Positions 55,338 through 64,000 are shown, counted from the stretch's first letter. The stretch is 64,000 bases of DNA from Rahnella sikkimica (GCF_002951615.1 NZ_CP019062.1:1054001-1118000); one strand, 5' to 3'. Numbers and translations are program-made. The notes: a model not told the origin generated them from the sequence alone.

Positions 55338-57688
55338 CAGAAGCTGTATTTCAGCGAGCCGATAAACGTCCGTTCCTGCCCCGGATAGCAGCTGGTGTCG
55401 TCGTCACAGGTGCCAACATAGTGGTGATCAAACAGGTTCTGAATATTGAATCCGACCGTCACATGCTGGTTCACCTGATATTTCGCACCCGCATCCACCA
55501 GCGCGAAGTTCTTCACCGGAATGGTGTTGGCGTTATCGCCATACATGCTGCCGACATAACGCACGCCGGTGCTGAGCAGCAGGCCGTCGAGCACCCCCTG
55601 ATGGAAACCGTAGTTCAGCCAGGTCGATGCCATATGTTTCGGCACGTTAGCCTGCTGTTTGCCGCGATCGCCGTTGTTGCTCTTGGTGATTTCCGTTTCG
55701 GTGTAGGTGTACGACGCCAGCGCATCCAGATTCTCCGTCAGCTTCACCGTGGTTTCGGCTTCGATACCGCGCGAACGTACTTCGCCGGACGCCACCTGAT
55801 AACCGGTGATCACGTTATTCACGATCTCATTGGTGAGTACGTTACTTTTGGTGATATCGAACGCCGCCAGCGTCATCAGCAGCGTGGGATCCGGCTGATA
55901 TTTCACGCCGACTTCATACTGGTGCGCCTGGCTCGGATCAAACGTACGGTTCTTGCTGTCGGTGCCGCTGTTTGGCACAAAAGATTCGGCGTAGCTGATG
56001 TACGGCGCAAGTCCGTTTTCGGCCAGATAGGTCAGACCGGCACGCCCGGTCCATGCGCCTTTGTCCACCCAGCTGGTGGTGTCAGTCAGGTTATTTTCGG
56101 TACGCATACTCACGTCATCATGACGGCCGCCCAACGTCAGCAGCCATTTTGGCGTCAGAGAAATCTGATCCTGCATGTAAACGCCGAGCTGTGCGGTGGT
56201 CTGATCGTTGTCATTGAGCGCGTAAGTCGGATCCGCGATATCCAGCCCGTACACCGGATTGTAGATATCCAGCGCCGGAGCGGCTGCGCCAAAACGTTTG
56301 GCATTGCCGTCGAGGCGGCTGTAATCCAGCCCGGTCAGCAGGCGGTGCGTCACCGGACCGGTGGCGAAATCAGCCTGCAACTGGTTATCCATATTGAACG
56401 CGCGCATGTGTTCATCAAAACGGATGGCGTTACGCGACACGGTGCCGGTGGTGAAATTGACGTTGCCCGGCAGCAGGTTGTTGAGAATGGTGTCTGTCTG
56501 GCCGTAACGCACGTTCTGGCGCACCTGGAAAATGTCGTTGAACTGATGGCTCAGTTCATAACCCACGGTGAACTGTTCCTGACGAAAATGGTTGTAGTTG
56601 TAATCGCCGAGCAGGGTGTCGGTGACGTTGCCGCCCGGTTTGGTGAGCACGGAAATAGTGCCGCCGGACGTATCGCGCAGGTAATCCGCGCGCAGGGTCA
56701 GGCTGGTCTGATCGTCAGGCAGCCAGGTAAATGACGGCGCGAGATACAGGCGGTTGTCTTCCACGTCCGGCCCGTTTTTGTACTGAAATTGCGTGTCGCT
56801 GTCGCGGGCGAGGCCAATGACGCGGTACAGATAGTGGCTGTCATCGTCAATTTTGTCGCTCATATCAAACTGTGCCTGGCGGCGGTTGAAATTGCCCAGT
56901 TCAACCTGAACGTCATGCACGCCCTGCGCGGACGGCAGTTTGCTGACGCGGTTCACAATCCCGCCCGCATCGCCCAGCCCGAAAAGGGTGGATGACGGCC
57001 CGCGCACGATATCAATGCGTTCGAGCGCGTACGGCTCGGTGCGGAAATAGCTGTAGCTGTTGTTGAGCTGACGCAGGCCATCGCGGTAATCGTTGGTAGT
57101 CAGGGCATTGAAGCCGCGAATATAAATCCAGTCATAACCTTTGGGATCGACACCGTAGGTTTCGGTTTTCACGCCCGGCACATAACGCAGCGCTTCCGTC
57201 ACGGTTTGCACGTTCTGGCGATCCATACGCTCGCGCGTCACCACAGAAACTGACTGCGGCACTTCAAGCAGCGGCGTGTCGGTTTTGGTGGCGGAATTGC
57301 TTTCATGAGGAACGGTGGTCCACGCGCCGTATTGCCCGTTCACCGTCATGGTATCGGAACCGGCAGCAGGCTGCGGGGCGACGACAACCGTGTCATTTTC
57401 AATGCTGAAACTCAGGCCGGAGCCTTGCAGCACGCGGCCGAGCGCGGCTTCCAGCGTCATCGTTCCTTTCAAGGCCGGTGCCGTTTTTTGCGCCACAGAT
57501 TCGGGCGCGGCAATCAGCTGCACGCCCGCCTGCTGTGCCAGCGAATTCAGCGAGGCGATCAGCGGCTGAGCCGGAAGTGAAACGGTGAGCGTAGCCGCCG
57601 CAACGGCGAGCGGTGAGCAAACCGCCAGCGCGATGGCGGTCAGGCCAGTTTTGAAACGGGCACCCTGATAAAACGTCGAAATGGTCAT
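55337..57688 (-). CDS. TonB-dependent ferric-siderophore receptor with STN domain
   Basis: A 783-residue outer-membrane receptor. Signal peptide (about 1-31, ...AVCSPLAVAA), then an STN signalling domain (about 36-95: LPAQPLIASLNSLAQQAGVQLIAAPE). The plug starts near residue 135 (LLEVPQSVSVVTRERM), contains YIRGFN and VRGPSSTLFGLGDAGG, and the 22-strand barrel ends in KYSF. The STN domain indicates signalling through the adjacent FecR-like anti-sigma and FecI-like sigma, as in FpvA/FoxA types. Start at 57688 (MTISTFYQG) with GGGGATAA upstream. The siderophore cannot be named; hydroxamate is likely from FhuB/D. Confidence 0.9.
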   Translation of the reverse strand: MTISTFYQGARFKTGLTAIALAVCSPLAVAAATLTVSLPAQPLIASLNSLAQQAGVQLIAAPESVAQKTAPALKGTMTLEAALGRVLQGSGLSFSIENDTVVVAPQPAAGSDTMTVNGQYGAWTTVPHESNSATKTDTPLLEVPQSVSVVTRERMDRQNVQTVTEALRYVPGVKTETYGVDPKGYDWIYIRGFNALTTNDYRDGLRQLNNSYSYFRTEPYALERIDIVRGPSSTLFGLGDAGGIVNRVSKLPSAQGVHDVQVELGNFNRRQAQFDMSDKIDDDSHYLYRVIGLARDSDTQFQYKNGPDVEDNRLYLAPSFTWLPDDQTSLTLRADYLRDTSGGTISVLTKPGGNVTDTLLGDYNYNHFRQEQFTVGYELSHQFNDIFQVRQNVRYGQTDTILNNLLPGNVNFTTGTVSRNAIRFDEHMRAFNMDNQLQADFATGPVTHRLLTGLDYSRLDGNAKRFGAAAPALDIYNPVYGLDIADPTYALNDNDQTTAQLGVYMQDQISLTPKWLLTLGGRHDDVSMRTENNLTDTTSWVDKGAWTGRAGLTYLAENGLAPYISYAESFVPNSGTDSKNRTFDPSQAHQYEVGVKYQPDPTLLMTLAAFDITKSNVLTNEIVNNVITGYQVASGEVRSRGIEAETTVKLTENLDALASYTYTETEITKSNNGDRGKQQANVPKHMASTWLNYGFHQGVLDGLLLSTGVRYVGSMYGDNANTIPVKNFALVDAGAKYQVNQHVTVGFNIQNLFDHHYVGTCDDDTSCYPGQERTFIGSLKYSF

Positions 57689-57709
57689 GCAGTTATCCCC
57701 AGAAAAAAA

Positions 57710-57728
57710 CCAAATAAGAATCATTATC
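57710..57728. promoter_or_regulatory. Fur box upstream of the receptor gene
   Basis: AATAAGAATCATTATC fits the 19-bp Fur consensus in 14 of 19 positions, ~22 bases upstream of the receptor start. It suggests an additional iron-responsive promoter inside the cluster. Confidence 0.6.
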
Positions 57729-57817
57729 CTTTCTGAAGACGAGACCGACGCCAAAACCCTGACGTCGTCTCCTGAAAATTTTTAAACTTTTTTAGCGGGG
57801 GGGAATTTTTGTGACGT

Positions 57818-58849
57818 TCAGCGTTGTGATATTTGCGTTTCACCGGTCTGTGTGCTGATTTTTACCGGCAACACTTTTGGCAATGCGCGGATGAAACTGT
57901 CCGGGCGGTGAACGTTAAAACTGCCGCTGATGCGCAGCGCGGCGACGTCCGGCGAGGCTGCGTGGTAAGGCATTTCGCCGTAACGCGAGAATTCGGCCAG
58001 CGCCAGACTGAGCGGGGTGTTATTAAAATTAATTCGCGACTGCCGCCAGTCGGCAAGGCTGTCCGGCGCGACAGACGCCTGACGCGTCAGCGCGCCGCTG
58101 GCATCGCTGGTCGCCCGTTGTGAAGCGCGAAGCACCATCAGATGACGGTTTTGCGGATCCTGCCGCAGCGTAGCCATCACGCGCCAGTGCATATTTTGCA
58201 GCCAGGATCGCGGCCCGACACGCACCGCGCCGCGGCTTACGGCAACGTCCGTGCCATCACCGCTCATCGATTTCGGAATGTATCGTACGCTGAAATGAGT
58301 CCCCAAAACCGTCACGCGGGAAGGGCCGCTGAAAACGATAAACGGCTTATCTTCCAGATGCTGCACCTGAAAATAGGCCTGACCCTTGATCAGCGTGACT
58401 TCGCGGCGTTGCTCAAAATACGCAACCTGCAACTGCGTTTCGGCATCCAGGCTGACTACCGTGCCATCGGGCAACGTGAGTTGTTCTAATTCTCCGCGAC
58501 CGGTATGGAACGCGGTGGTCATTACCGGCGGCGCAAACCACTGCCACGCGGGCCACATCAGCATCACGCAAAGCAGCGCGGCAACCGGGGCGGCAAACCA
58601 GAAAGGCCGACGCGCCTGCGGTTTTTTCACCGGCAGCGAAGCCCGCAACCGGGCAATATTTTCCTGCGGTAAATCTCCGACCCGCTGCCACACGGCCTGC
58701 ATCGCCTGAAATTCCCCGGCATTTTCGCCCTGCGAGAGCCAGTCAGTAAACTCGCGCTGTTCGCGTGCTGACAAACCGGCCTGTTGCCGGCTCAGCCACC
58801 GCGCGGCCTGTTCGCTGGCGGACATCTGCGCATCAGAGATGTTATTCAT
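57818..58849 (-). CDS. FecR-family sigma factor regulator
   Basis: A 343-residue anti-sigma/transducer. Cytoplasmic N-terminal part (about 1-80, with the DUF4880-like segment ASEQAARWLSRQQAGLSAREQREFTDWLSQ), one TM segment (about 82-100, FWFAAPVAALLCVMLMWPAW), and a periplasmic FecR domain (FHTGRGELEQLTLPDGTVVSLDAETQLQVAYFEQRREVTLIKGQAYFQV) that would contact the receptor STN domain. The start overlaps the fecI-like stop by 8 bases (ATGAATAA). The STN-like end repeats the family pattern. Confidence 0.88.
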   Translation of the reverse strand: MNNISDAQMSASEQAARWLSRQQAGLSAREQREFTDWLSQGENAGEFQAMQAVWQRVGDLPQENIARLRASLPVKKPQARRPFWFAAPVAALLCVMLMWPAWQWFAPPVMTTAFHTGRGELEQLTLPDGTVVSLDAETQLQVAYFEQRREVTLIKGQAYFQVQHLEDKPFIVFSGPSRVTVLGTHFSVRYIPKSMSGDGTDVAVSRGAVRVGPRSWLQNMHWRVMATLRQDPQNRHLMVLRASQRATSDASGALTRQASVAPDSLADWRQSRINFNNTPLSLALAEFSRYGEMPYHAASPDVAALRISGSFNVHRPDSFIRALPKVLPVKISTQTGETQISQR

Positions 58850-59435
58850 CGCGGGCATCCTTTTCTGCGTGACCGGCGGCTTTCGGGGCGTGATGTTCCT
58901 GCTGCCAGGCGTCATTGCTGTTCCGGCAGGCAATCATGGCGCGGATAATATGCTTCTCGACCATATTGATGGATATTCCCATGTGGCTCGCGACATCCTT
59001 TTGCGACAATCCGTCAAAACGATGCAGGATAAAAGCTTCCCGGCATCGTGGCGGCAGGGCTTCGATGGTGCGGGTCATCAGCGCATTATACTGATTTTCT
59101 TCAATGAGTTCGTAAGGTTGCAGATAAGACGGTGCGGCAAAATGCGCGCCATCGGTTTCTTCAGACGCCTCATCCAGCGGAAGTTCGGGGCGGCGATAAT
59201 GATCGACCAGCAGATTTCGCGCGATGCGATACAGCAAACTCCGGTGCGACCGGACCGGCTGCGTGACAGACAAAGCCCGGATAAACGTCTCCTGCGCCAT
59301 GTCTTCTGCATGCTCGCGGTCACGAAGCTTACGGTTAATAAACCGATATAATTCAGTGTAATATTTCTCGAAAGCCGGCACTGGATTCTCAGATAATGAA
59401 AGACAGGGAACTTCTGCGATGCCTATTTTAGACAT
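58842..59435 (-). CDS. FecI-like ECF sigma factor
   Basis: A 197-residue ECF sigma-70 of the FecI group. Region 2 (YTELYRFINRKLRDREHAEDMAQETFIRAL) and region 4 (LPPRCREAFILHRFDGLSQKDVASHMGISINMVEKHIIRAM) are complete. It would transcribe the receptor operon when FecR relays receptor signalling. The start at 59435 is chosen for the conserved region; no strong ribosome site is visible and the frame opens 15 bases earlier. A Fur box overlaps its promoter region. Confidence 0.88.
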   Translation of the reverse strand: MSKIGIAEVPCLSLSENPVPAFEKYYTELYRFINRKLRDREHAEDMAQETFIRALSVTQPVRSHRSLLYRIARNLLVDHYRRPELPLDEASEETDGAHFAAPSYLQPYELIEENQYNALMTRTIEALPPRCREAFILHRFDGLSQKDVASHMGISINMVEKHIIRAMIACRNSNDAWQQEHHAPKAAGHAEKDARDE

Positions 59436-59456
59436 AAATCCCACAATCATTCATTC

Positions 59457-59475
59457 ACAAATGATAATCATTCTC
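59457..59475. promoter_or_regulatory. Fur box upstream of the fecI-like gene
   Basis: Core AATGATAATCATT is a complete match to the centre of the Fur consensus, ~25 bases upstream of the start codon. It indicates iron repression of the whole cluster. Confidence 0.85.
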
Positions 59476-59595
59476 GAAATAAATTAACCTCATCCTTCCA
59501 TTTGCCTTAAGTAAAAATTACGAAGTGATCTTTTAAGATGCCTGTTCGGAACCTGGGGTTATGTAATTCGGAAGATTGATGCCGGGTGATTTTGA

Positions 59596-59709
59596 TTTGC
59601 TCCTTCCCCTCTCATGAGGGGAAGGACGGGATGGGGTGTTGGTTTTAACGGCTCAGTGGCCTGCTAAACCCCCTCCCAACCTCCCCCTTCGCAGGGGGAG
59701 GAGCAAACC
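59596..59709. repeat. Inverted pair of REP-like palindromes (BIME-like)
   Basis: Unit 1 (59596-59639): TTTGCTCC, hairpin TTCCCCTC-TCATGA-GGGGAAGG, then CGGGATGGGGTG. Unit 2 (59668-59709), read on the minus strand, has the same layout: TTTGCTCC, hairpin of C5/G5, then TTGGGAGGGGGT. The two face each other across 28 bases. Such paired GC-rich palindromes are typical extragenic repeats. The remaining stretch 59476-59595 shows no gene. Confidence 0.75.
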
Positions 59710-59774
59710 AAACCGTTGTTATAATTGCGAAAGGTAAGATCGCGCCCACGACCTTGATTTTAAAGACCCCAGAC

Positions 59775-62700
59775 TTAAGACTCAGACTCGCTCTTCTTCC
59801 CCGCCAGCAGCGCCAGAAAGTCATATTTCTGCTGCAATTCCTTCTCTGCCGCCGCATATAACTGCGCCGCCACTTCCGGTTGTTGCGCATTGAGCCTTCT
59901 GAACCGCTGCTCATTGTTGAGCGTATCGGTCAGTCCGCTGGAAGGCGGCCTTGAATCGAGCGCCAGCGCCGGTTTGCCTTCTTCCACACGACGCGGATCA
60001 AACCGGTACAGCGGCCAGAAACCGGTGGTGGTCAGCTGCTTCATCTGATCATGGCTGAGCGCCAGATCGTAGCCGTGTTCTTCGCACGGGCTGTACGCGA
60101 TGACAAGCGACGGCCCCGGATAAGCTTCGGCTTCCTGAATGGCTTTCACCGTCTGGTTGAGCTGCGCGCCGAGGGAGATCTGCGCCACATACACATGACC
60201 GTACATCATCATGCTTACACCCAAATCTTTACGCGATTTGCGCTTGCCCTGTTCGGCGAATTTGGTGACCGCACCCAGCGGCGTGGCTTTCGACTGCTGC
60301 CCGCCGGTGTTGGAATAACACTGGGTATCGAGCACCAGCACGTTGACGTTTTCCGTCAGGCTCAGGACGTGATCCAGCCCGCCGAAACCAATGTCATACG
60401 CCCAGCCGTCGCCGCCAATCAGCCAGATGGATTTATCCACCAGATAATCCGCGTCGGTCGCCAGCTGGCGTGCGTCCGGCGTATCAATGTCGGCCAGAAT
60501 TTTACGCAGCGCGGTCACATGCTCACGTTTAACTTCCGGCGTGGACGTTTCATCGCGCAGGCCGCCCAGCACATCGGCCGGAATATGCGGTTCCAGCGAT
60601 TCCACCAGACGCAGCACGCGGCGGCGGTGCTGGTCGACCGTCAGACGGAAGCCCAGCCCGAACTCGGCGTTGTCTTCAAACAGGGAGTTCGCCCACGCCG
60701 GACCGCGGCCATCGGCGTTGGTGGTGTACGGCGTTGACGGCAAATTCCCGCCGTAAATGGACGAACAGCCGGTGGCGTTGGCAATCAGCAAACGGTCGCC
60801 GTACAGCTGTGTCAGCAGTTTGATGTAAGGCGTTTCGCCACAACCGGAACAGGCACCGGAATACTCAAACAACGGCGTAATCAGCTGCGAGGTGCGGATA
60901 TCAATTCGTTCGAGCGTGGTTCTATCGATTTCCGGCAGCTTAAGGAAGAAGTCATAGTTGGCGCGTTCTTCTTCCAGATGCCCGATGCGGTCGGCCATGT
61001 TTATAGCTTTGATGGACGGATCCTGACGGTCTTTCGCCGGGCAGACTTCCACGCACAAATTACACCCGGTGCAGTCTTCGGGCGCGACCTGCAACACGTA
61101 TTTCTGGCCGCGCATGTCGCGGGATTTAACGTCCAGCGATTGCAGCGCGGCAGGGGCGTTTTCCATGGCGTCCGGCTGAACCACTTTGGCGCGAATAGCC
61201 GAGTGCGGGCAGGCGGCGACGCAGTGGTTACACTGCGTACACAGATCCGGCTTCCAGATCGGCACTTCTTCAGCAATGTTGCGTTTTTCCCACTGCGTGG
61301 TGCCGGTCGGCCAGGTGCCATCCGGCGGGAAGGCGGAAACCGGCAGGGCGTCGCCAAGCCCGGCCAGCATGGTGGCGGTGACGGTTTTGACGAAATCCGG
61401 TGCGGCGTCCGAAACAATCGGCGGACGTTTGCGCGGATTATCCGGAATGGCCTGCAACGGCACGGCAACCAGATCTTCCAGCGTGGCGGCCAGCGCCATC
61501 CAGTTGCGCGTGACCACGTCTTCGCCTTTGCTGCTGTAACTGCGGGCAATCGCGCCCTGCAATTCTTTCAGCGCTTCATCACCCGGCAGGATCTGCGTCA
61601 GGTGGAAGAACGCCATCTGCATGACGGTGTTAATGCGCGCACCGAGTTTGCATTCACGGGCAATTTTCGCCGCATTAATCACGTAGAAACGGGCTTCGCG
61701 CTGGATCAGCGTGGCCTGCACTTCCAGCGGTAAACGCGCCCAGACTTCATCGGCGCTGAACGGCGTGTTGAGCAGGAAAATCCCGCCATGACGCAGACGT
61801 TCTGCCATCTGATACAGGTCGATAAACTGCCACTGGTGACAGGCAACGAAATGCGCCTGAGTGACCAGATACGCCGATTTGATCGGCTTTTCGCTGACGC
61901 GCAGATGCGAAACGGTCAGGCCACCGGCCTTTTTGGAGTCGTAAACGAAATACCCCTGCGCATACATCGGCGTGCTGTTACCGATGATCTTGATGTTGTT
62001 CTTGGTCGCGGAGACCGAACCGTCGCTGCCCAGCCCGTAGAACAGGGCTTCGAGTGAGGCGCGCTCAGGTAACTCTTCTTCAACCACCGGCAGGGAAAGC
62101 CCGGTGACGTCGTCATAAATGCCGACGGTAAAGCGCGGACGCGGTTTGCTGAGTGCCAGTTCGCGGAACACCGACAGTACGCAGTCCGGCCCGAACTCTT
62201 TTGACGATAATCCGTAACGGCCGCCGATCACTTTCGGCAGCGAATCGCGCTCGCCGCGGTTATAGGCTTCGGCCAGCGCGGTCATGATGTCGAGATACAG
62301 CGGTTCGGCCAGCGCGCCCGGCTCTTTGGTGCGATCCAGCACCGCAATGCTTTTCACGGTTTGCGGCAGCACGGCCAGCAAATGTTCAGCGCTGAACGGA
62401 CGGTATAAACGCACTTTCAGCACGCCGACTTTCTCGCCGCGCGCATTCAGGGTTTCGATGACTTCTTCGGCGGTGCCGATCCCGGAGCCCATCAGGACGA
62501 TCACGCGCTGTGCCTGCGGATCGCCGACGTATTCAAACGGCTTATATTCACGGCCGGTAAGGGCGGCGAACGCATTCATCGCGTCTATAACATGCTGGCA
62601 GGTGGCGTTGTAATACGGGTTGGTGGCTTCGCGGGACTGGAAATAGGTGTCCGGGTTGGCGGACGTGCCACGGATCACCGGGTGATCCGGTGACAAGGCG

Positions 62701-63305
62701 CGGGCGCGGTGTGCGTCAATCTGCACCTGCGGCAGCATTTGCTGGAGCGTGTCATCGCTCAGCGGTGCGATTTTATTGATTTCATGCGAGGTACGGAAAC
62801 CGTCGAAGAAATGAATAAACGGCACGCGGCTGTTCAGGCTGGCGACCTGGGCAATCAGCGCGAAATCCTGCGCTTCCTGCACGCTGGCGGCAGAGAGCAG
62901 GGCGCAACCGGTCTGGCGCACGGCCATGACGTCGGAATGATCGCCGAAAATGGACAACGCGTGCGTCGCGACGGTACGCGCTGCAACGTGCAGAACAAAC
63001 GGCGTCAGCTGACCGGCCAGTTTGTACAGCACCGGGATCATCAGCAACAGACCCTGCGACGAGGTGAAAGAGGTCGACAGCGCGCCGGTCTGCAATGCGC
63101 CGTGCACGGTGGAAATCGCACCGGCCTCAGACTGCATTTCCATTACCGTCGGGACATCGCCCCACAAATTCTTCTTCCCTTCGCCAGACCAGGCCCCGGC
63201 AATTTCAGCCATGGTAGAACTGGGGGTAATCGGGTAGATGGCAATGACTTCGTTGGTGCGATAAGCCACGGAAGCGACTGCGTTATTACCGTCAGTGGTG
63301 ATCAT
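59775..63305 (-). CDS. nifJ: Pyruvate:flavodoxin/ferredoxin oxidoreductase NifJ (YdbK)
   Basis: A 1176-residue fused PFOR. Domains in order: pyrimidine-binding TPP domain (TNEVIAIYPITPSSTMAEIA), transketolase-like domain II, gamma-type domain, two 4Fe-4S motifs (CTQCNHCVAACPHSAIRA and CTGCNLCVEVCPAKDRQDPSIKA), and TPP pyrophosphate domain (CSGCGETPYIKLLTQLYGDR, GDGWAYDIGFGGLDHVLS). It converts pyruvate to acetyl-CoA and CO2 and reduces flavodoxin or ferredoxin. The start at 63305 (MITTDGNNAVASVAYRTNE) is homologous; an earlier start is not. Next to ydbJ and hslJ as in E. coli, so this is the housekeeping paralogue, not proof of nitrogen fixation. Confidence 0.96.
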   Translation of the reverse strand: MITTDGNNAVASVAYRTNEVIAIYPITPSSTMAEIAGAWSGEGKKNLWGDVPTVMEMQSEAGAISTVHGALQTGALSTSFTSSQGLLLMIPVLYKLAGQLTPFVLHVAARTVATHALSIFGDHSDVMAVRQTGCALLSAASVQEAQDFALIAQVASLNSRVPFIHFFDGFRTSHEINKIAPLSDDTLQQMLPQVQIDAHRARALSPDHPVIRGTSANPDTYFQSREATNPYYNATCQHVIDAMNAFAALTGREYKPFEYVGDPQAQRVIVLMGSGIGTAEEVIETLNARGEKVGVLKVRLYRPFSAEHLLAVLPQTVKSIAVLDRTKEPGALAEPLYLDIMTALAEAYNRGERDSLPKVIGGRYGLSSKEFGPDCVLSVFRELALSKPRPRFTVGIYDDVTGLSLPVVEEELPERASLEALFYGLGSDGSVSATKNNIKIIGNSTPMYAQGYFVYDSKKAGGLTVSHLRVSEKPIKSAYLVTQAHFVACHQWQFIDLYQMAERLRHGGIFLLNTPFSADEVWARLPLEVQATLIQREARFYVINAAKIARECKLGARINTVMQMAFFHLTQILPGDEALKELQGAIARSYSSKGEDVVTRNWMALAATLEDLVAVPLQAIPDNPRKRPPIVSDAAPDFVKTVTATMLAGLGDALPVSAFPPDGTWPTGTTQWEKRNIAEEVPIWKPDLCTQCNHCVAACPHSAIRAKVVQPDAMENAPAALQSLDVKSRDMRGQKYVLQVAPEDCTGCNLCVEVCPAKDRQDPSIKAINMADRIGHLEEERANYDFFLKLPEIDRTTLERIDIRTSQLITPLFEYSGACSGCGETPYIKLLTQLYGDRLLIANATGCSSIYGGNLPSTPYTTNADGRGPAWANSLFEDNAEFGLGFRLTVDQHRRRVLRLVESLEPHIPADVLGGLRDETSTPEVKREHVTALRKILADIDTPDARQLATDADYLVDKSIWLIGGDGWAYDIGFGGLDHVLSLTENVNVLVLDTQCYSNTGGQQSKATPLGAVTKFAEQGKRKSRKDLGVSMMMYGHVYVAQISLGAQLNQTVKAIQEAEAYPGPSLVIAYSPCEEHGYDLALSHDQMKQLTTTGFWPLYRFDPRRVEEGKPALALDSRPPSSGLTDTLNNEQRFRRLNAQQPEVAAQLYAAAEKELQQKYDFLALLAGKKSESES

Positions 63306-63614
63306 GGAATACCCTTTGCTTTGCTCACAAACAGGCCGGAAAACAGTAATTTTCACCGGCAATAATCATAAAAGCTTAGCAGAGGGCGGAATAATCAATT
63401 TATCCTGATTGTGTGCATGGGTTTTTATTAGTCAGGTGAATGATTTGGCGGCAATGGCGGAATAAAGTGTTTCGTTTTATGAATAAAACCGCGATTTTTA
63501 GGAAAAAGTTGATGTTCTTTTGCAGCAGGGCTCGACGCAGGCGAAAAACGTCGGATATGATGACCGTTCTAAAAAATTCCCCGCTTTACCCTAAATCATT
63601 CAGGAGCAGGACAG
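63306..63614. other. Divergent promoter region nifJ-ydbJ
   Basis: 310 bases, AT-rich. No additional gene or RNA was recognised. Confidence 0.5.
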
Positions 63615-63896
63615 ATGATCACTGCGTTTCGCGTGTTACTGGCCGCCGGTGTGCTGGTGTTGGCCGCTTGCAGCAGCCATGACGATTCCGCTGACGTTCC
63701 CCAAAAAGGCAACAGCGTGAATGTCGGACAGCGTACCGTCAACATGGACAGCCCGGCGTATGCAGCCTGTTCAATGGCGGGCGGGCAACTCAGATTAGCG
63801 CCACAGCTCGATGGCAGCCGCGTCGGCATGTGTTCGATGGCGAACGGGCGTCAGTGCTCTGAAGCCTCGCTGATGCAGGGGCTTTGCAAAGCGTAA
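63615..63896 (+). CDS. ydbJ: YdbJ-type lipoprotein (DUF333)
   Basis: A 93-residue lipoprotein with lipobox VLAAC near residue 19. The DUF333 domain pattern is visible: MDSPAYAACSMAGGQLRLAPQLDGSRVGMCSMANGRQCSEASLMQGLC. Cysteines in this domain are likely disulfide-bonded. AGGAGCAGG upstream of the ATG. In E. coli ydbJ stands beside nifJ and hslJ; function unknown. Confidence 0.87.
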   Translation: MITAFRVLLAAGVLVLAACSSHDDSADVPQKGNSVNVGQRTVNMDSPAYAACSMAGGQLRLAPQLDGSRVGMCSMANGRQCSEASLMQGLCKA

Positions 63897-63899
63897 AAG

Positions 63900-63927
63900 A
63901 AACGCCAAACGAGAGTCTGGCGTTTTT
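63900..63927. terminator. Terminator between ydbJ and hslJ
   Basis: AACGCCA-AACGAGAGTC-TGGCGTTTTTA, stem with T-tract between convergent genes. Confidence 0.8.
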
Positions 63928-63931
63928 ATCA

Positions 63932-64000
63932 TTACATCCGGTCTTTTAGGCGGTAAACCAGCGTATGTTTACCCTGTTTCAGGACCATCTTGTTTTCATT
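63932..64000 (-). CDS. hslJ: Heat-shock protein HslJ, C-terminal fragment (gene continues beyond window)
   Basis: The window ends inside a minus-strand gene. The visible C-terminus NENKMVLKQGKHTLVYRLKDRM matches the end of E. coli HslJ (LTLATAKQTLTYKLADLMN) in pattern. The stop is TAA at 63932-63934. The position next to ydbJ and nifJ supports the call. HslJ is an outer-membrane META-domain lipoprotein. Only about 23 residues can be read. Confidence 0.7.
   Translation of the reverse strand, partial: NENKMVLKQGKHTLVYRLKDRM

Noticed and set aside
55421..56734. + strand open frame of 437 codons opposite the siderophore receptor
   Set aside because: Antisense of a clear receptor gene; composition follows the opposite strand.
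59775..63305. nifJ taken as proof of a nitrogen fixation cluster
   Set aside because: The neighbours are ydbJ and hslJ as in E. coli; no nif genes are in the window.

Overview
The window is a chromosomal segment of a gamma-proteobacterium of the order Enterobacterales. Nearly every core gene has a close counterpart, often of identical length, in Escherichia coli, and gene order is conserved in blocks: nhaB-fadR-ycgB-dadAX; yeaH-yeaG-mipA-yeaD-gapA-msrB-yeaC; pncA-ansA-sppA-ydjA-topB-ynjH-nudG-xthA; tyrR-tpx-ycjG-mppA; zntB-fnrS-ttcA; nifJ(ydbK)-ydbJ-hslJ. The mix of missing neighbours (selD, yeaE, dbpA) and added genes suggests a Yersiniaceae-type genome (Rahnella/Ewingella/Serratia-like). 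The genus is inference.

Layout. (1) 1-5.6 kb: the right end of a prophage on the + strand. It holds a tail protein with an SGNH/sialate-O-acetylesterase-type domain that is open at the window edge, a second tail-associated protein, a tail fibre with a small partner, a zinc-dependent MDR dehydrogenase carried as cargo, and a small gene behind a textbook LexA box. A border region with repeated ACGGGGCA motifs and an inverted repeat follows. (2) 5.6-19 kb: chromosome resumes with a small membrane protein, an IraP-like anti-adaptor, an AI-2E-family permease, dsbB, nhaB, fadR, ycgB (SpoVR), a hydrolase, dadA-dadX, a Bcr/CflA-type exporter, nadE and ydiY. (3) 20.0-21.3 kb: a complete IS3-family element, probably frameshift-translated, between ydiY and yeaH. 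(4) 21.3-30 kb: the yeaGH stress kinase operon, mipA, yeaD, gapA, msrB, yeaC and an orphan hexapeptide acyltransferase. (5) 30-45 kb: pncA-ansA, sppA, ydjA, a short leader ORF coupled to topB, ynjH, nudG-xthA, tyrR, tpx, murein-recycling genes ycjG and mppA, and an MFS transporter. (6) 45-52 kb: a LysR regulator, zntB, the FNR-activated sRNA FnrS with its FNR box, a probable 2H-phosphoesterase, ttcA, two YgdI/YgdR lipoproteins, a Fur-box TonB-domain lipoprotein, nudI and an alginate-lyase-family protein. (7) 52.5-59.5 kb: an iron-siderophore cluster (fecI-like sigma, fecR-like, TonB-dependent receptor with an STN signalling domain, FhuD-like, FhuB-like) with Fur boxes but no ATPase gene. (8) 59.6-64 kb: an inverted pair of REP-like repeats, nifJ, ydbJ and the 3' end of hslJ.

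Functional themes are D-alanine catabolism (dadAX), murein peptide recycling (ycjG, mppA), NAD recycling (pncA, nadE), the YeaG/YeaH/YcgB starvation-stress trio (both loci lie in this window), redox repair (dsbB, msrB, tpx), and iron uptake with surface signalling. No rRNA, tRNA or CRISPR array was seen. The most interesting points are the topB leader ORF, the fnrS locus where a 2H-phosphoesterase-like gene stands in place of dbpA, the LexA-controlled gene and dehydrogenase cargo at the prophage edge, and the Fur-controlled TonB-like lipoprotein near a FecIR-type siderophore cluster.
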